A stretch of DNA of 64,000 nt, taken from contig ONJX01000008.1 in the NCBI GenBank assembly GCA_900318255.1, positions 32,070-96,069 on the forward strand. The letters run 5' to 3'. Positions within the stretch are counted from its first letter, which is position 1; each line of letters starts with the position of its first letter. A program made the translations under genes and the position numbers. Positions 25,168-34,377 of this stretch are shown piece by piece. This DNA comes from an uncultured Prevotellaceae bacterium (GTDB lineage: Bacteria > Bacteroidota > Bacteroidia > Bacteroidales > Muribaculaceae). Under the pieces are notes generated by a model. It was not told the origin of the DNA. It saw only the letters and a program-made list of their open reading frames with translations, and ran no database searches.

Positions 25168-27114
25168 ATGAGAACAGACAAAATATTCAGCAAACGCAGA
25201 GTCGTTAAAGAAGACCTCTTAGAGATGGATTCCGTGGCATGGAGCAAGAAGTTTGAAGGCCGCAGGGCTTTTGACGTGCTTCTTGAAGCGCAGCGTTGCT
25301 GGGATGCTATGGAGCCATTCAGGCGAGAGCGACACCGCATGTGGGAATATGTCAAAGGCAACCAGTGGGGCGACTATGTCACCGTTGAGGGCCAGACTAT
25401 AACCGAGGAGGCCTACATCAAGAAGCAGGGCAATGTTCCACTTAAGAATAACTTGATGCGTCGCCTGGTGCGCAACGTCACTGGAGTATATAGAGACCAG
25501 AACAAAGAACCTACCTGTGTAGCTCGTGACCGTGACGAGCAGGTGTTTGGCGAGACGTTCTCGACATTGTTACAATATAACGGCCAAGTCAACAACCTTA
25601 AAGAACTTCAGGCAAGAGGCTTTGAGGAATTTTTGGTTGGTGGTGGCATCGTCCATAGGAAGTGGGCAGGCTGGAATGGTGACGAGCCAAAATATGATTG
25701 TTGGACAGATGCCATTCAGCTCAACACATTCTTTATAGATAGCAACATGCGTGACATTCGTGGCTGGGACGTGTCGATGCTTGGAGAGGTTCATGACATA
25801 GACTTTGGCACTTTGTGTAACAAATATGCCCATAGCCCAGAGGATTACCAAAGACTTCAAGAGATATATCACAATGCCCACAATCGAGGTTTCCTAAAGA
25901 ACTATTGCGAGATATTTGGCCAGCATAAGCTAGAAAACTATGATTTTTTGTACACTACTGACCCTACTAGATGCCGTGTTATTGAGGTGTGGCGCAAAGA
26001 GAGCAAGCCCAGGTGGCTGTGCCATGACTTTAACAGTGGCGAGCTATTCAAGATAGAAATAGAGGACAAGGCCGAGCTTGTGGATGCCGTCAATGCTGAG
26101 CGCATAGCCCGAGGTGTGGCGGCAGGAATGAACGAGGACGACATACCGTTGATAGAAGCCGAGTGGTTCATGGACTACTACTGGTATTATTACCACTTGA
26201 CACCTTTTGGTGACATCTTAGAGGAGGGCGAGACGCCCTACAATCATAAGAGCCACCCCTATGTGTTCAAGTTCTATCCCTTTGTTGACGGCGAGATTTT
26301 TAGCTACGTCAAAGACTTCTTAGACCAGCAGCGTTACACTAACCGCTTAATCACGCTCTATGACTGGATCATGCGTGCGTCGAGCAAAGGCGTGCTCTTG
26401 GTACCAGAGGAAAGTATCGGTTCAATGGACATCGAAGAGATTGCCGACGAATGGAGCAGGTTCAACGGTGTCATCGCCATCAAGACCAAGAACGGCGTGC
26501 CCATGCCACAGCAGATTGCCAACAACGCTGTGAACATCGGTATCAGCGAGCTGCTTAACATACAGCTCAAGTTCTTTGAGGACATCAGCGGTGTGCATGG
26601 AGCTCTGCAAGGCAAGGCGGCAGCCAGTGGTACGAGTGGCACGTTGTACGCCCAACAGGCGCACAACGCCACAACATCATTGCTTGACCTATTGGAGAGC
26701 TACAGTACGTTTGTCGTTGATAGTGCATATAAAGACCTTAGTAACATACAGCAGTTCTATGATGAGAAAACCATCTACAACATTACAGGCAAGCATGGCT
26801 TGATTGGTTGGCGTGATGTGAAGTGTGACATCGCTATTACCGAAAGCACTACGACACCAGCCTACAGGCAGTTTGCCAACGATTACTTGATGCAGTTCTG
26901 GGAAGCTGGCCAGATAAGCATGATACAGTTGTTGAGGCATGGCAGCTTCCCATTTGCCGACGCACTGTTGCAAGAGCTTGAGTCGCAGCAACAGCAGGTA
27001 AAGCAGGGCCAGGTGCCACAAGGTATATCGCCAGAGCTTGCTCAGCAAGTTCAGCAAAGCGCCAACCAGGAAGCTGTGAACCGAGGCTACCAGATGATTA
27101 GGGGGAATGGGTAA
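25168..27114 (+). CDS. Portal protein
   Basis: This 648-residue protein has the layout of podovirus-type portals: a helical N-terminal region with WEYVKGNQWG near residue 58, a segment NLMRRLVRNVTGVYRDQNKE, a long alpha/beta core, and a Gln-rich C-terminal tail (QQQQVKQGQ) that could form the crown or barrel. It forms the dodecameric DNA entry port to which terminase docks. It closes the plus-strand late operon and is followed by a strong terminator. Confidence 0.88.
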   Translation: MRTDKIFSKRRVVKEDLLEMDSVAWSKKFEGRRAFDVLLEAQRCWDAMEPFRRERHRMWEYVKGNQWGDYVTVEGQTITEEAYIKKQGNVPLKNNLMRRLVRNVTGVYRDQNKEPTCVARDRDEQVFGETFSTLLQYNGQVNNLKELQARGFEEFLVGGGIVHRKWAGWNGDEPKYDCWTDAIQLNTFFIDSNMRDIRGWDVSMLGEVHDIDFGTLCNKYAHSPEDYQRLQEIYHNAHNRGFLKNYCEIFGQHKLENYDFLYTTDPTRCRVIEVWRKESKPRWLCHDFNSGELFKIEIEDKAELVDAVNAERIARGVAAGMNEDDIPLIEAEWFMDYYWYYYHLTPFGDILEEGETPYNHKSHPYVFKFYPFVDGEIFSYVKDFLDQQRYTNRLITLYDWIMRASSKGVLLVPEESIGSMDIEEIADEWSRFNGVIAIKTKNGVPMPQQIANNAVNIGISELLNIQLKFFEDISGVHGALQGKAAASGTSGTLYAQQAHNATTSLLDLLESYSTFVVDSAYKDLSNIQQFYDEKTIYNITGKHGLIGWRDVKCDIAITESTTTPAYRQFANDYLMQFWEAGQISMIQLLRHGSFPFADALLQELESQQQQVKQGQVPQGISPELAQQVQQSANQEAVNRGYQMIRGNG

Positions 27115-27193
27115 TGCACAATGATATAGCGCATGTGTTGCGCACTGATAATGTAGTATTTTCATAAGATAGAAATTGTGGTTAATTAAAAGT

Positions 27194-27236
27194 TGAGCCC
27201 GGCTGTCTTCACAGATAGCCGGGCTCTTGGTTTTAT
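27194..27236 (+). terminator. Terminator of the lysis-portal operon
   Basis: A 10-bp G/C-rich stem (GAGCCCGGCT/AGCCGGGCTC) is followed by TTGGTTTT. Confidence 0.85.
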
Positions 27237-27266
27237 ATCAATTACAAAAGAGTATAATCTTTATTA

Positions 27267-27304
27267 ACGAGCCAGAGGCTCGCACTGCCTGACACGACAG
27301 GCGG
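27267..27304 (-). terminator. Terminator for the early operon, built from a REP-like hairpin
   Basis: Read on the minus strand, a GCCTG...CAGGC hairpin is followed by CGAGCC-tct-GGCTCG and then TTAATAAAG. The second hairpin belongs to the REP-like family of this prophage. It lies where minus-strand transcription of the tail gene meets the portal operon. Confidence 0.55.
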
Positions 27305-27306
27305 TG

Positions 27307-30225
27307 TTATCTTGGGCGGTTGAGATAACGAGGGTTGTACTGGATGGTGCAGCCGTAGATGCTCTCGTCGGGACGGAAATCGACCAGCAGGACAATGCGG
27401 AAGAACTTGTAGGGCGTGCCCCGGAAGCCTCGCAGGTAGTGGTCGGTACTGCTGCTAATGAGGAACCAGTGGAACAAGTCGCGCGAGCCGTAGAGGATGG
27501 TGCGTATGGGCTTGACGGAGCGTGACGTGTCGAGGTGGTTGAAATAGCCTCGCTGAATCACTGTGTCCCACGTTTTGAGAATGTCGGGCTCCAGCTTGAT
27601 GGGGCGGGTAATGATGATGCCCTTGACACCAGTGGTGACGTTTCCGTCCTTAGAGAGGTCGATGAGCATGCCATCATCGGTCACCGCCAGCGCCTCGGGA
27701 TAGGAGTTGATGCCATAGTCGATGCTGGTGGGCATAGTGCTCCACTTGTGGTCCTTGAGCGAATAGACGTAGGCATAATCCTTGCTAGTGTTATAGACGA
27801 TGATGCGCTGGTGGGTGTAGTCGTAGATCATGCGGCAGCCATTGAGGAACTGCGAGAACGGCAGCAGCGCAGGCACCGACAGCTGCTCGGTGGTGAGCAG
27901 TTGCTGCAGCCCTGGCAAGTCGGAGAGCGATGCTGGGGAGTCGCTGTTGATGTCGTCGCTGATGCACTGGCAAGTGGAGCCCGAGAGCAACATGATGCCT
28001 CGGTCGGAGGTAAAGAGCACCGCGTCGTCGAGCTGTGTGATGGAGTCGGGGTTGTTGCACACGTCGCGGGTGATGGGTTGTCGCGCTATGTAGCTGCCGG
28101 TGCTTGAGGTCTCGAGAGCCCACACCCCCTCGGTGGTGAAACAGTAGAGCGGGAACTGTCCGAACTGACCTTCGGAGAGCGGCTTGGCGGCAGTACAGAT
28201 GCCAAGGATAGTTCCCGAGCCGACAGTGTTGATGCCAGTGGGCTCAAAGACGAATGGGTTGTTCACGACAGAAGTGTATACCTTGTTTTCCTGCCTGAAT
28301 GCCCCACCAGTCGGTGCTGGTGCAGTGCCGCTCATGGCAACGGGTGTTGCATCCTGCTTGGTTATATCGCCGAGCCAGTAGGCTCCGTTGAGCAGGTCGT
28401 GTGGAGTGAGCTTCAGCTCATAGGTCTGACCCATGGACTTGACGTAGGCAAACTTCGCATTAGCGTCAGGATAGAACAGCCAGTGCGGAAAATTGGGGTT
28501 GTTGGAGCCTTGCTCACTTTGCACCACAAGAGTCTGCATCTCGTTCTTGACAGAGACCGCCACCTGCCATGCGACACCACCAATGGCGCTTGCCTGGGCA
28601 AACTGGATTGACGGAGTGAGAGGGCTGTGCGGTGTGCGCTCCACGCCAGAATAGTTGACGCGGCCGTTGAATGTGTAGATCATCGATGCCTTGAGGTGGT
28701 CGTGGCTGTGGTAGTCGTCGGCCATAGTCTTGCGACCGAGCAAGCCGGCGAGCGTACCATCCTCCAAGTCGAGAAGAGCCTCATTACATGTGGCCAATTC
28801 GTCTAGAGAAAACTCCTTGATGATGTGGAAATTGGCGGCACTGGTCAGACTCTTCTTAACGTCGGTGTCATTGCGCAAAGGTATTGTAGCAATGTAGTTA
28901 GGGTAGTTGTAGGATGTGTCGTAGCGATTGAAATAATCGCCGAAGTTGCCATTGCGTGTAGCAGAGTCAAAGCTCTGGAATATCTGCTTCAACGGCTTCA
29001 CACCACCCCATGTCGGGGCAGTGACAGATTTGTCACCCAGCTTCATAACCTTGCTGACGGTGTAGTAAGGCTCCCAGTCGTTGGTGCCGTCCATGTTGGT
29101 CCATCCAAGTACCTCTCCCGCCTGGTCGTAGGTGTAGACCGGTGCCGACACACCGATGTCGACCGACAGTATGAGGTCTTTCCACTTGGAAAGATTGGGA
29201 GGAATATACGTTATGCTATAGACCAATTCAGAGAGGCAGCCATAGACGCGCCCGCGAATCTTGGTCTCGACGAAATTGTTATCATTATCATTAAGACACA
29301 ATCCCCTATTGCCATCTAGGGCGAATATTGGTCCTCGGCTATTGGGAATCATCAGCACCGGGTAGGAGTGCATGATGTAAGACTCGTCGTAGAGGCGGTA
29401 ACCGTAGCGCACGAAGAATGGCAACACGAACTTGTTTTGATTTGTGCCTTTGTCGTTGACGAAGGAGTTGAGCCGCGCGAATACTGATTGCGAGAGCATA
29501 GACTTGAACGTCATGATGCTGCTCTTCTCATCATCGGTGCCACCTTCCATTCCCTCGATGGAATAGGTAACATACTCTTGAGCGAACCTCTGCTGATATT
29601 GAGCCCCCTGAGCCATGACGGGTTTGGGCTTGGCCCATGCACTCGGTGTTGAGTCATCATTTCCCAAATGAGGCACAACAGGTTCCTTTAGGTTGCCGAA
29701 CTCAATTGTTGTTCCACGGTAATCGGACTGGTTGGTGTCGGCAATATTTTTGGTGTCGGGCCACACGGCGAAGTCGGAGTGCAGACCGAAGGTAATGTTC
29801 AGCATGGGAGGTTTCTGCCCCAGTGCCTCATAGCGTGGCTGTGTGCCTTCAGTCGTCCACAGGAAGTAGTTCAAGCCGTTGTCGTCATTAACGATGAGCG
29901 TGTTGCCAATGCTACCCACAGTGGGAGTGCCTGTGATGCTGCCCCCCACTATCTCGTGGCGTTGAGGATCAAGGACACCATCCTTCTCGCAGACCCAGTA
30001 GAGCTTGCCATCGTTAAGGATGATGTAGTGAGTGTGTCCCGGAATCTTGTGAATCCACAGGATGCTCTCGCCAGGGGCGAGGGTGAAAAGTTCTTCGGGT
30101 GGGAAGATGGGGTGCAGCGCGCCGTCCTCGGGGACGAGGTTGAAGGCGCCGGCGAGGTCGCCGTCGGGGCACTCGTAGTCGCTGGGAGTGGCTGTGTAGC
30201 CGTTGTATTTGATGTCCTTTATCAT
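27307..30225 (-). CDS. Large tail protein, beta-propeller-like
   Basis: This 972-residue, strand-rich protein has many short repeats of the kind GDITG/GNTLIVNDDNGLNYF and EGVWALETSSTG, as in propeller-type stabilisation or tubular tail proteins of short-tailed phages. It has no enzymatic motif. It is encoded on the opposite strand from the portal and capsid genes and ends the long minus operon. The overlap with the upstream small gene (ATGA) implies co-translation. Confidence 0.75.
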   Translation of the reverse strand: MIKDIKYNGYTATPSDYECPDGDLAGAFNLVPEDGALHPIFPPEELFTLAPGESILWIHKIPGHTHYIILNDGKLYWVCEKDGVLDPQRHEIVGGSITGTPTVGSIGNTLIVNDDNGLNYFLWTTEGTQPRYEALGQKPPMLNITFGLHSDFAVWPDTKNIADTNQSDYRGTTIEFGNLKEPVVPHLGNDDSTPSAWAKPKPVMAQGAQYQQRFAQEYVTYSIEGMEGGTDDEKSSIMTFKSMLSQSVFARLNSFVNDKGTNQNKFVLPFFVRYGYRLYDESYIMHSYPVLMIPNSRGPIFALDGNRGLCLNDNDNNFVETKIRGRVYGCLSELVYSITYIPPNLSKWKDLILSVDIGVSAPVYTYDQAGEVLGWTNMDGTNDWEPYYTVSKVMKLGDKSVTAPTWGGVKPLKQIFQSFDSATRNGNFGDYFNRYDTSYNYPNYIATIPLRNDTDVKKSLTSAANFHIIKEFSLDELATCNEALLDLEDGTLAGLLGRKTMADDYHSHDHLKASMIYTFNGRVNYSGVERTPHSPLTPSIQFAQASAIGGVAWQVAVSVKNEMQTLVVQSEQGSNNPNFPHWLFYPDANAKFAYVKSMGQTYELKLTPHDLLNGAYWLGDITKQDATPVAMSGTAPAPTGGAFRQENKVYTSVVNNPFVFEPTGINTVGSGTILGICTAAKPLSEGQFGQFPLYCFTTEGVWALETSSTGSYIARQPITRDVCNNPDSITQLDDAVLFTSDRGIMLLSGSTCQCISDDINSDSPASLSDLPGLQQLLTTEQLSVPALLPFSQFLNGCRMIYDYTHQRIIVYNTSKDYAYVYSLKDHKWSTMPTSIDYGINSYPEALAVTDDGMLIDLSKDGNVTTGVKGIIITRPIKLEPDILKTWDTVIQRGYFNHLDTSRSVKPIRTILYGSRDLFHWFLISSSTDHYLRGFRGTPYKFFRIVLLVDFRPDESIYGCTIQYNPRYLNRPR

Positions 30226-30599
30226 CTAGGTATGTTGTGTTTAATTATTAGTGGCAGAGCCGTGCCGAGAGAGGGGTGGCTGATGGGCTCGCCGACAGGC
30301 AGACGAGCCTCCAGGTAGTTGCCGTTGACTTTGAGGACAGCCTGGCATAGCCGCTTGGAGTGTGCCCGCAGGTTGTTGCAGGTGCGGCCTTTATAGGTTG
30401 GCGCACATTGTGCTTCGTGGCGACCGACGGCGTTGCGGTGCTTGACGTAGAGGTAATACTCGCCTGTATCGCGTGCGATGTCGATAGTGTCGCCTGGCTG
30501 CAGTGCGAGTGCCTTGGCCACTCGGGCTGTGATGTCGATGCGCCCGCTGCTGTGGAAGGTGATGTCGGGTCGTCGGGTGTTGTCCAGGATTGATGTCAT
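30222..30599 (-). CDS. Small phage protein with AbrB-like swapped-hairpin pattern
   Basis: This is a 125-residue protein. Residues ~12-50 (ITFHSSGRIDITARVAKAL, then PGDTIDI) follow the pattern of AbrB/MazE swapped-hairpin DNA-binding domains. The C-terminal half has several Cys and basic residues. It overlaps both neighbours by four bases. It could be a regulator or a virion accessory protein; the fold call is tentative. Confidence 0.65.
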   Translation of the reverse strand: MTSILDNTRRPDITFHSSGRIDITARVAKALALQPGDTIDIARDTGEYYLYVKHRNAVGRHEAQCAPTYKGRTCNNLRAHSKRLCQAVLKVNGNYLEARLPVGEPISHPSLGTALPLIIKHNIPR

Positions 30600-31000
30600 T
30601 GCGGTGGGCAGATTTGATAGTAGGTTATCTCATGCAGCCGCCTGCACTTGACCGTGAGCTTGACCTTGGTCATGGGTCGCAGGTTGTAGTCGTAGAACAT
30701 GCGGTTGACGGTGGGGTTAAGCATCTCGAAGCCGATGGTGCGGTGCTTGGTGTTGTACTGGATATCGGCTAGCTGCGTCTCTTGGTCGAACTCGGGGTTG
30801 AGGATGAAGCCGTAATGCCCCTGCTGGTGGTTGGCGAGTGGGACGTAGAAAGCGAACACCTTGGCCTGCTCGAGCGAGAGCCCTCCCATGTGGTGGAAGA
30901 GTGCTCGGGAGAAGGTGATAGAGTTGTCGGTGGCGTCGGCAATGACATACATGTGCCGCGCGCGGAACCAGTTGATTATTTTCTTGAGGATTTTTTTCAT
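30596..31000 (-). CDS. Small phage protein, unknown function
   Basis: The ATG at 31000 (MKKILKKIINWFRARHMYV) gives 134 residues. An earlier start would read through a REP-like hairpin and is less likely. A basic amphipathic N-terminus precedes a beta-rich body. The opening resembles that of the neighbour at 31089-31298, suggesting a small paralogous family. Confidence 0.65.
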   Translation of the reverse strand: MKKILKKIINWFRARHMYVIADATDNSITFSRALFHHMGGLSLEQAKVFAFYVPLANHQQGHYGFILNPEFDQETQLADIQYNTKHRTIGFEMLNPTVNRMFYDYNLRPMTKVKLTVKCRRLHEITYYQICPPQ

Positions 31001-31054
31001 AACTGCGAAGATAGTTATTAGATGGTGGGCTATTGTTTTATTTCTTAATTCTTG

Positions 31055-31082
31055 TACGAGCCAACGGCTCGCAATACATGAC
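31055..31082. repeat. REP-like hairpin copy
   Basis: The core CGAGCC-aac-GGCTCG is followed by CAATACATGAC. It is almost identical to the copy captured inside the polyvalent gene at 970-992. Confidence 0.65.
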
Positions 31083-31088
31083 AACAGC

Positions 31089-31298
31089 CTAATAGCGCTT
31101 GTGCGAGCGGAATGAGACAGTTTCGACGAACATGAATGAGCGGTTAGCGTCGAGGGAGAGCTTATGCTTCATGGCTTCTTCCTTGGTGTGGAAGATGAAG
31201 CATGAGATCTCACAGCGGTTGGTGCCTCGTGTGTTGATGATGTTGGCGTAATATCGGTTGCCCAGGATGTGGGCGAGGATTTTGTTTAGTAGGTCCAT
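31089..31298 (-). CDS. Small phage protein, unknown function
   Basis: This 69-residue protein has an amphipathic start (MDLLNKILAHILGNRYY) and a strand-rich, basic remainder. It is similar in layout to the products at 7195-7536 and 30596-31000. It is co-oriented with the early operon. Confidence 0.6.
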   Translation of the reverse strand: MDLLNKILAHILGNRYYANIINTRGTNRCEISCFIFHTKEEAMKHKLSLDANRSFMFVETVSFRSHKRY

Positions 31299-31301
31299 AG
31301 T

Positions 31302-32222
31302 TTATAGTTGTATAATGTTATTTGTGTTCCACGATAATGAGATGTCACCATTCACAAGGCATTTGAAAGTGTTTATCTTGCGGTGTTTGATGTCATTTTC
31401 ACACACTTGGTCGCTGACCTTGCTGCCAATGTTCCAATTCACTATGACAGGCACGGGAGTTGGCACAAGAAAATATTTCACAAAGCCGAGTGTGTTTTCG
31501 TTTACGAAGATAGCATGGTCTTCGGACTCACGTCTTAAGTATTCAATGAATAAAGACTTATATTCATTATCCGACAAAATCATATCCTCAGTCTCAGGTG
31601 AGTTAATCTCGTTGACCGAGAAAGAGTCCTTTTTTATTAAATTAGAAACTCTAACCTCGTTACAATAATGTCCATTTGAAAGTTTCCTGATAAACTTATA
31701 CAAGCTCCAAGGGTCGCTATTGTTACCACGCCACACATTAGTGTTCACTCTAACCTTACCAATGAAAGATACGTATATTGTATTAAGCATACTAAAAGGA
31801 ATAAAATCCTCGTTATGGAAGCTTATATTCAATCCATCAAGAAGAAAAGAGAGGTCTTTGATTAACGAGAAATTGTTGCACAATTCAATTCCATTGGTCG
31901 TTAAGAATAGCTTCTTGATGCCAGCTTCTTTTACTTGGCGGCACAGGCTAACAATATCTTTATGCAACAATGGTTCGCCGCCCAGGATTACAGCTTCCTT
32001 GATACCATATTTATCAACAAGCTTTTTGATATTCTTTACTGCTTTCCCTATCGGCAGGTTGAGTCTCCTGTCGGTATGTGAGTTTATGCAGTAGAAGCAG
32101 TTTCTCTGGCAGTTGTTTGTGGCCACTATACTGAGGTAGGCGTTGTTTGACACCAGTCCTATATCTGTTTCTCGGTATTCGTTTTGCTTGAAAATTTCAA
32201 GCGAGTTTGTGTTGATTATCAT
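31302..32222 (-). CDS. Radical SAM enzyme, 306 residues
   Basis: The ATG at 32222 (MIINTNSLEIFK) is preferred over an upstream frame that crosses the previous gene. The cluster motif C38-x3-C42-x2-C45 (NCQRNCFYC) and GGEP near residue 78 identify a radical SAM enzyme that binds a [4Fe-4S] cluster and S-adenosylmethionine. The C-terminal half has no obvious extra cluster domain. It is more A/T-rich than its neighbours. It lies 11 bases after a second radical SAM gene. The substrate is unknown; nucleic acid or peptide modification is possible. Confidence 0.85.
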   Translation of the reverse strand: MIINTNSLEIFKQNEYRETDIGLVSNNAYLSIVATNNCQRNCFYCINSHTDRRLNLPIGKAVKNIKKLVDKYGIKEAVILGGEPLLHKDIVSLCRQVKEAGIKKLFLTTNGIELCNNFSLIKDLSFLLDGLNISFHNEDFIPFSMLNTIYVSFIGKVRVNTNVWRGNNSDPWSLYKFIRKLSNGHYCNEVRVSNLIKKDSFSVNEINSPETEDMILSDNEYKSLFIEYLRRESEDHAIFVNENTLGFVKYFLVPTPVPVIVNWNIGSKVSDQVCENDIKHRKINTFKCLVNGDISLSWNTNNIIQL

Positions 32223-32233
32223 AATAGTATTTA

Positions 32234-33229
32234 TTAAGTGAAATATTCTTTGCATGTGAAGCCCTTGCGTGGGCTGAACTCCTTGAAGTCGCAAGAAGCG
32301 AAAATCTGTTTTTTGTTGGTGTATTGTGCCAAGTCTTTTTGCCATTGCGGTATGTCGTGATGTGACGAGAAAGGGTCGCGGTAAGGCTGTGCGTAGGGAT
32401 AGGTGTAGCACCGATTGTGGTGTTCCCTTGCGTCGAGCATGCGCTGCCGCCAATGGTTGATGCGGCTGTAGCATTCCTGCAGGTCGCCCATGCCACCAAT
32501 CATGGTGTAGAGGAAGAATTTCCCACGGAAGCCGTAGTGTTCCAATAGCTCGATGGCATGCTCACAGTCGTCAATCTGCTTGTGTGTGTCGCAGCCAAAA
32601 CGGATGCGGTTGTTCTCAAACCACTTGACTTTAGCGAGAAGTCGTGCGAACTCATCGGTGACAAGCCTTGCATCCAACGCTTGGTTGAAGTCGACGCCAT
32701 ATCCACGCTTGATGATCTTGCGCAGCTGCTCGACAGCATAGTCGCCAGCGGCAAGGATGTTGTTGTCCATCAGCACCAGATTGTGGCGGCCATCGACCGC
32801 TATCTCATCGACATCCATATAGGGGACTACCCTACCCTCCTTTTTCGGCACGACACACCAGGGGCAACGGTTGGGACAGCCGCGAGTGAGAAACCCATAG
32901 GCATAGTCGTGAGGTATCTCGGGGTAGATGGAGTAGTCGGGCTGTGTGCGGTCAACCTCGTCAGGCAAACTGGAGTGTACATCATAGCCAGTGCCACCAC
33001 GAATGATCTCGTCGGCATTGTTGATGAGGTAGCCGTAGTCGGGAGTGAATGTGAATACCTTGGCCATATAGACACGGTGGTAGTGCGAGAAAGGCGTGTA
33101 CCATTCCACATTGTCGCCCTGCTTGCGGTGCCATGCGGCGAGCTTGGCGAGTGCAAGATTGGGATAGATGGTTGCTCCCCACTTCTTTTTGCTGGCGTGA
33201 CCGTCAACGTCTATTAGTGCGATGTTCAT
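32234..33229 (-). CDS. Radical SAM enzyme, 331 residues
   Basis: The N-terminal ~100 residues (MNIALIDVDGH, then YPNLALAKLAAWHRKQG) look like the Rossmann-type domain that precedes many B12-type radical SAM cores. The core motif is C118-x3-C122-x2-C125 (CPNRCPWC). The C-terminus has several His and Cys residues. It is paired with the other radical SAM gene downstream and overlaps the zinc-ribbon-like gene upstream by 26 bases. The reaction is not known. Confidence 0.87.
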   Translation of the reverse strand: MNIALIDVDGHASKKKWGATIYPNLALAKLAAWHRKQGDNVEWYTPFSHYHRVYMAKVFTFTPDYGYLINNADEIIRGGTGYDVHSSLPDEVDRTQPDYSIYPEIPHDYAYGFLTRGCPNRCPWCVVPKKEGRVVPYMDVDEIAVDGRHNLVLMDNNILAAGDYAVEQLRKIIKRGYGVDFNQALDARLVTDEFARLLAKVKWFENNRIRFGCDTHKQIDDCEHAIELLEHYGFRGKFFLYTMIGGMGDLQECYSRINHWRQRMLDAREHHNRCYTYPYAQPYRDPFSSHHDIPQWQKDLAQYTNKKQIFASCDFKEFSPRKGFTCKEYFT

Positions 33230-33533
33230 TTGAAATTTTCGTTGATGTTAACTTGCGATTGGTTGCGTCATCGAAATTTGGGTCATGAATAACTTGGATT
33301 TCAAAGTCGTATTTGTCTTTCTGCTCATGTCTGTTCTTCTTATCGTTGATGACTTCTTTTGCGATGGCGAGCATTTCGCTGTCATCGCCCCATATCTTCC
33401 TTGCGAGCTCCATCTTCATCTTGTCGAGGCACGCCCGACAGTAGGGATAGCTCGGGATATCGGGGTCTATGACTGGATAAAAAGCCACAGCCTGCTTGCC
33501 GCACTCGCAGCATTTACACTCAGACGCTTTCAT
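33204..33533 (-). CDS. Small zinc-ribbon-like phage protein
   Basis: The ATG at 33533 (MKASECKCCECG) gives 109 residues. Cys pairs CKCCECG near the start and YCRAC near residue 35 form a likely zinc ribbon. The rest is basic. It overlaps both neighbours, typical of this packed operon. Confidence 0.65.
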   Translation of the reverse strand: MKASECKCCECGKQAVAFYPVIDPDIPSYPYCRACLDKMKMELARKIWGDDSEMLAIAKEVINDKKNRHEQKDKYDFEIQVIHDPNFDDATNRKLTSTKISNEHRTNRR

Positions 33534-33954
33534 GCTTGCCTCCTTTCGTAACCCCAAAGGTGTCGGCAACCAAGGCGAGCGTGTCGCAAGCCATGTCAAG
33601 TTGGTTGGCGAGCTCATGCAACGCCCAGTTATGCCTCACATTGTCTTTCGCTTTCCCCGTCATTTCGGTAAATTCTTTGAACCAGTCATCGTCAAGGCAA
33701 TCCTCTTTGTGCAGATAGTCGCACAACTCAAGGAACGAGTCATAAATCATCCTTATCGCTTGCTTGGCACAGACTATATCGTTTCGCTTCATCAGCCATA
33801 CCCTGCGTGTCTCTTGCTGGCAGTCCTCTATACATGTGGGCTGCCGTTTCTCGTCATCGGGAAACTGGTCCCAGATGTAGATGCCGCTGATGTCGCGCCG
33901 TTTATGCTGCTGCGATTGCATCCTGTGCCAAAATTTTTTGTCAACGTCTTTCAT
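33520..33954 (-). CDS. Phage protein, unknown function
   Basis: This 144-residue mostly helical protein has a basic start and an acidic middle (HKEDCLDDDWFKEF). It overlaps the previous and next genes by a few bases. I recognise no domain. Confidence 0.65.
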   Translation of the reverse strand: MKDVDKKFWHRMQSQQHKRRDISGIYIWDQFPDDEKRQPTCIEDCQQETRRVWLMKRNDIVCAKQAIRMIYDSFLELCDYLHKEDCLDDDWFKEFTEMTGKAKDNVRHNWALHELANQLDMACDTLALVADTFGVTKGGKHESV

Positions 33955-34127
33955 TCTTCACCTCCTTTCTTTGATTTCAACCATTCTTTATGCTTTTTGT
34001 CGGCAAGTTCTTGGCTGTCTGGATTGCCGAACACATAAAACCCATCAGGATATACATACTTGACAAGTCCTTTCTTCTTGGCATACTTGCTCAAAATGCT
34101 ATATGCTAATTTTTCTTTTGCGTTCAT
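33951..34127 (-). CDS. Short phage protein, 58 residues
   Basis: The frame starts MNAKEKLAYSIL at 34127 and ends with a stop that overlaps the next ATG (ATGA at 33954-33951). It is Lys-rich with a central YVYPDGFYVFG motif. Translational coupling and an AGGCGG-like leader support it as a real gene. Confidence 0.6.
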   Translation of the reverse strand: MNAKEKLAYSILSKYAKKKGLVKYVYPDGFYVFGNPDSQELADKKHKEWLKSKKGGEE

Positions 34128-34139
34128 CACCGCCTCCTT

Positions 34140-34376
34140 TCATTGCTTCAATTCTTCGGGGAATTCGTTAAACCGTCTTACTATCTCTTTGCAGAGAGCA
34201 TTTGCACTCTCTGCGTCACCCATGTGGATTTTAGCTATAGTAAAGCTGTAGCCTTCGTTTATACAGAGGTCGGCGTCAACCTCATTGCGAGACACTCGCG
34301 CAGGCAAGCAGATGAGTTTCATCGTCTTTGTGTCGAATTCGCATTCTGCGATACTCCATGTTAGTTTTACTTTCAT
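34140..34376 (-). CDS. Small phage protein of the MKVKL pair, copy 1
   Basis: The ATG at 34376 gives 78 residues. The start codon, leader and first five codons lie in DNA duplicated at 36083, but the rest of the protein differs. It follows the ASCH-like gene by one base. Confidence 0.65.
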   Translation of the reverse strand: MKVKLTWSIAECEFDTKTMKLICLPARVSRNEVDADLCINEGYSFTIAKIHMGDAESANALCKEIVRRFNEFPEELKQ

Positions 34377-34377
34377 A

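Noticed and set aside
27535..28107. 190-residue plus-strand open frame
   Set aside because: It mirrors the large tail gene on the other strand, with Val/Asp-rich shadow composition.
30596..31084. Longer start for the 134-residue protein
   Set aside because: The extra N-terminus would be translated from a REP-like hairpin and has no ribosome-binding context.
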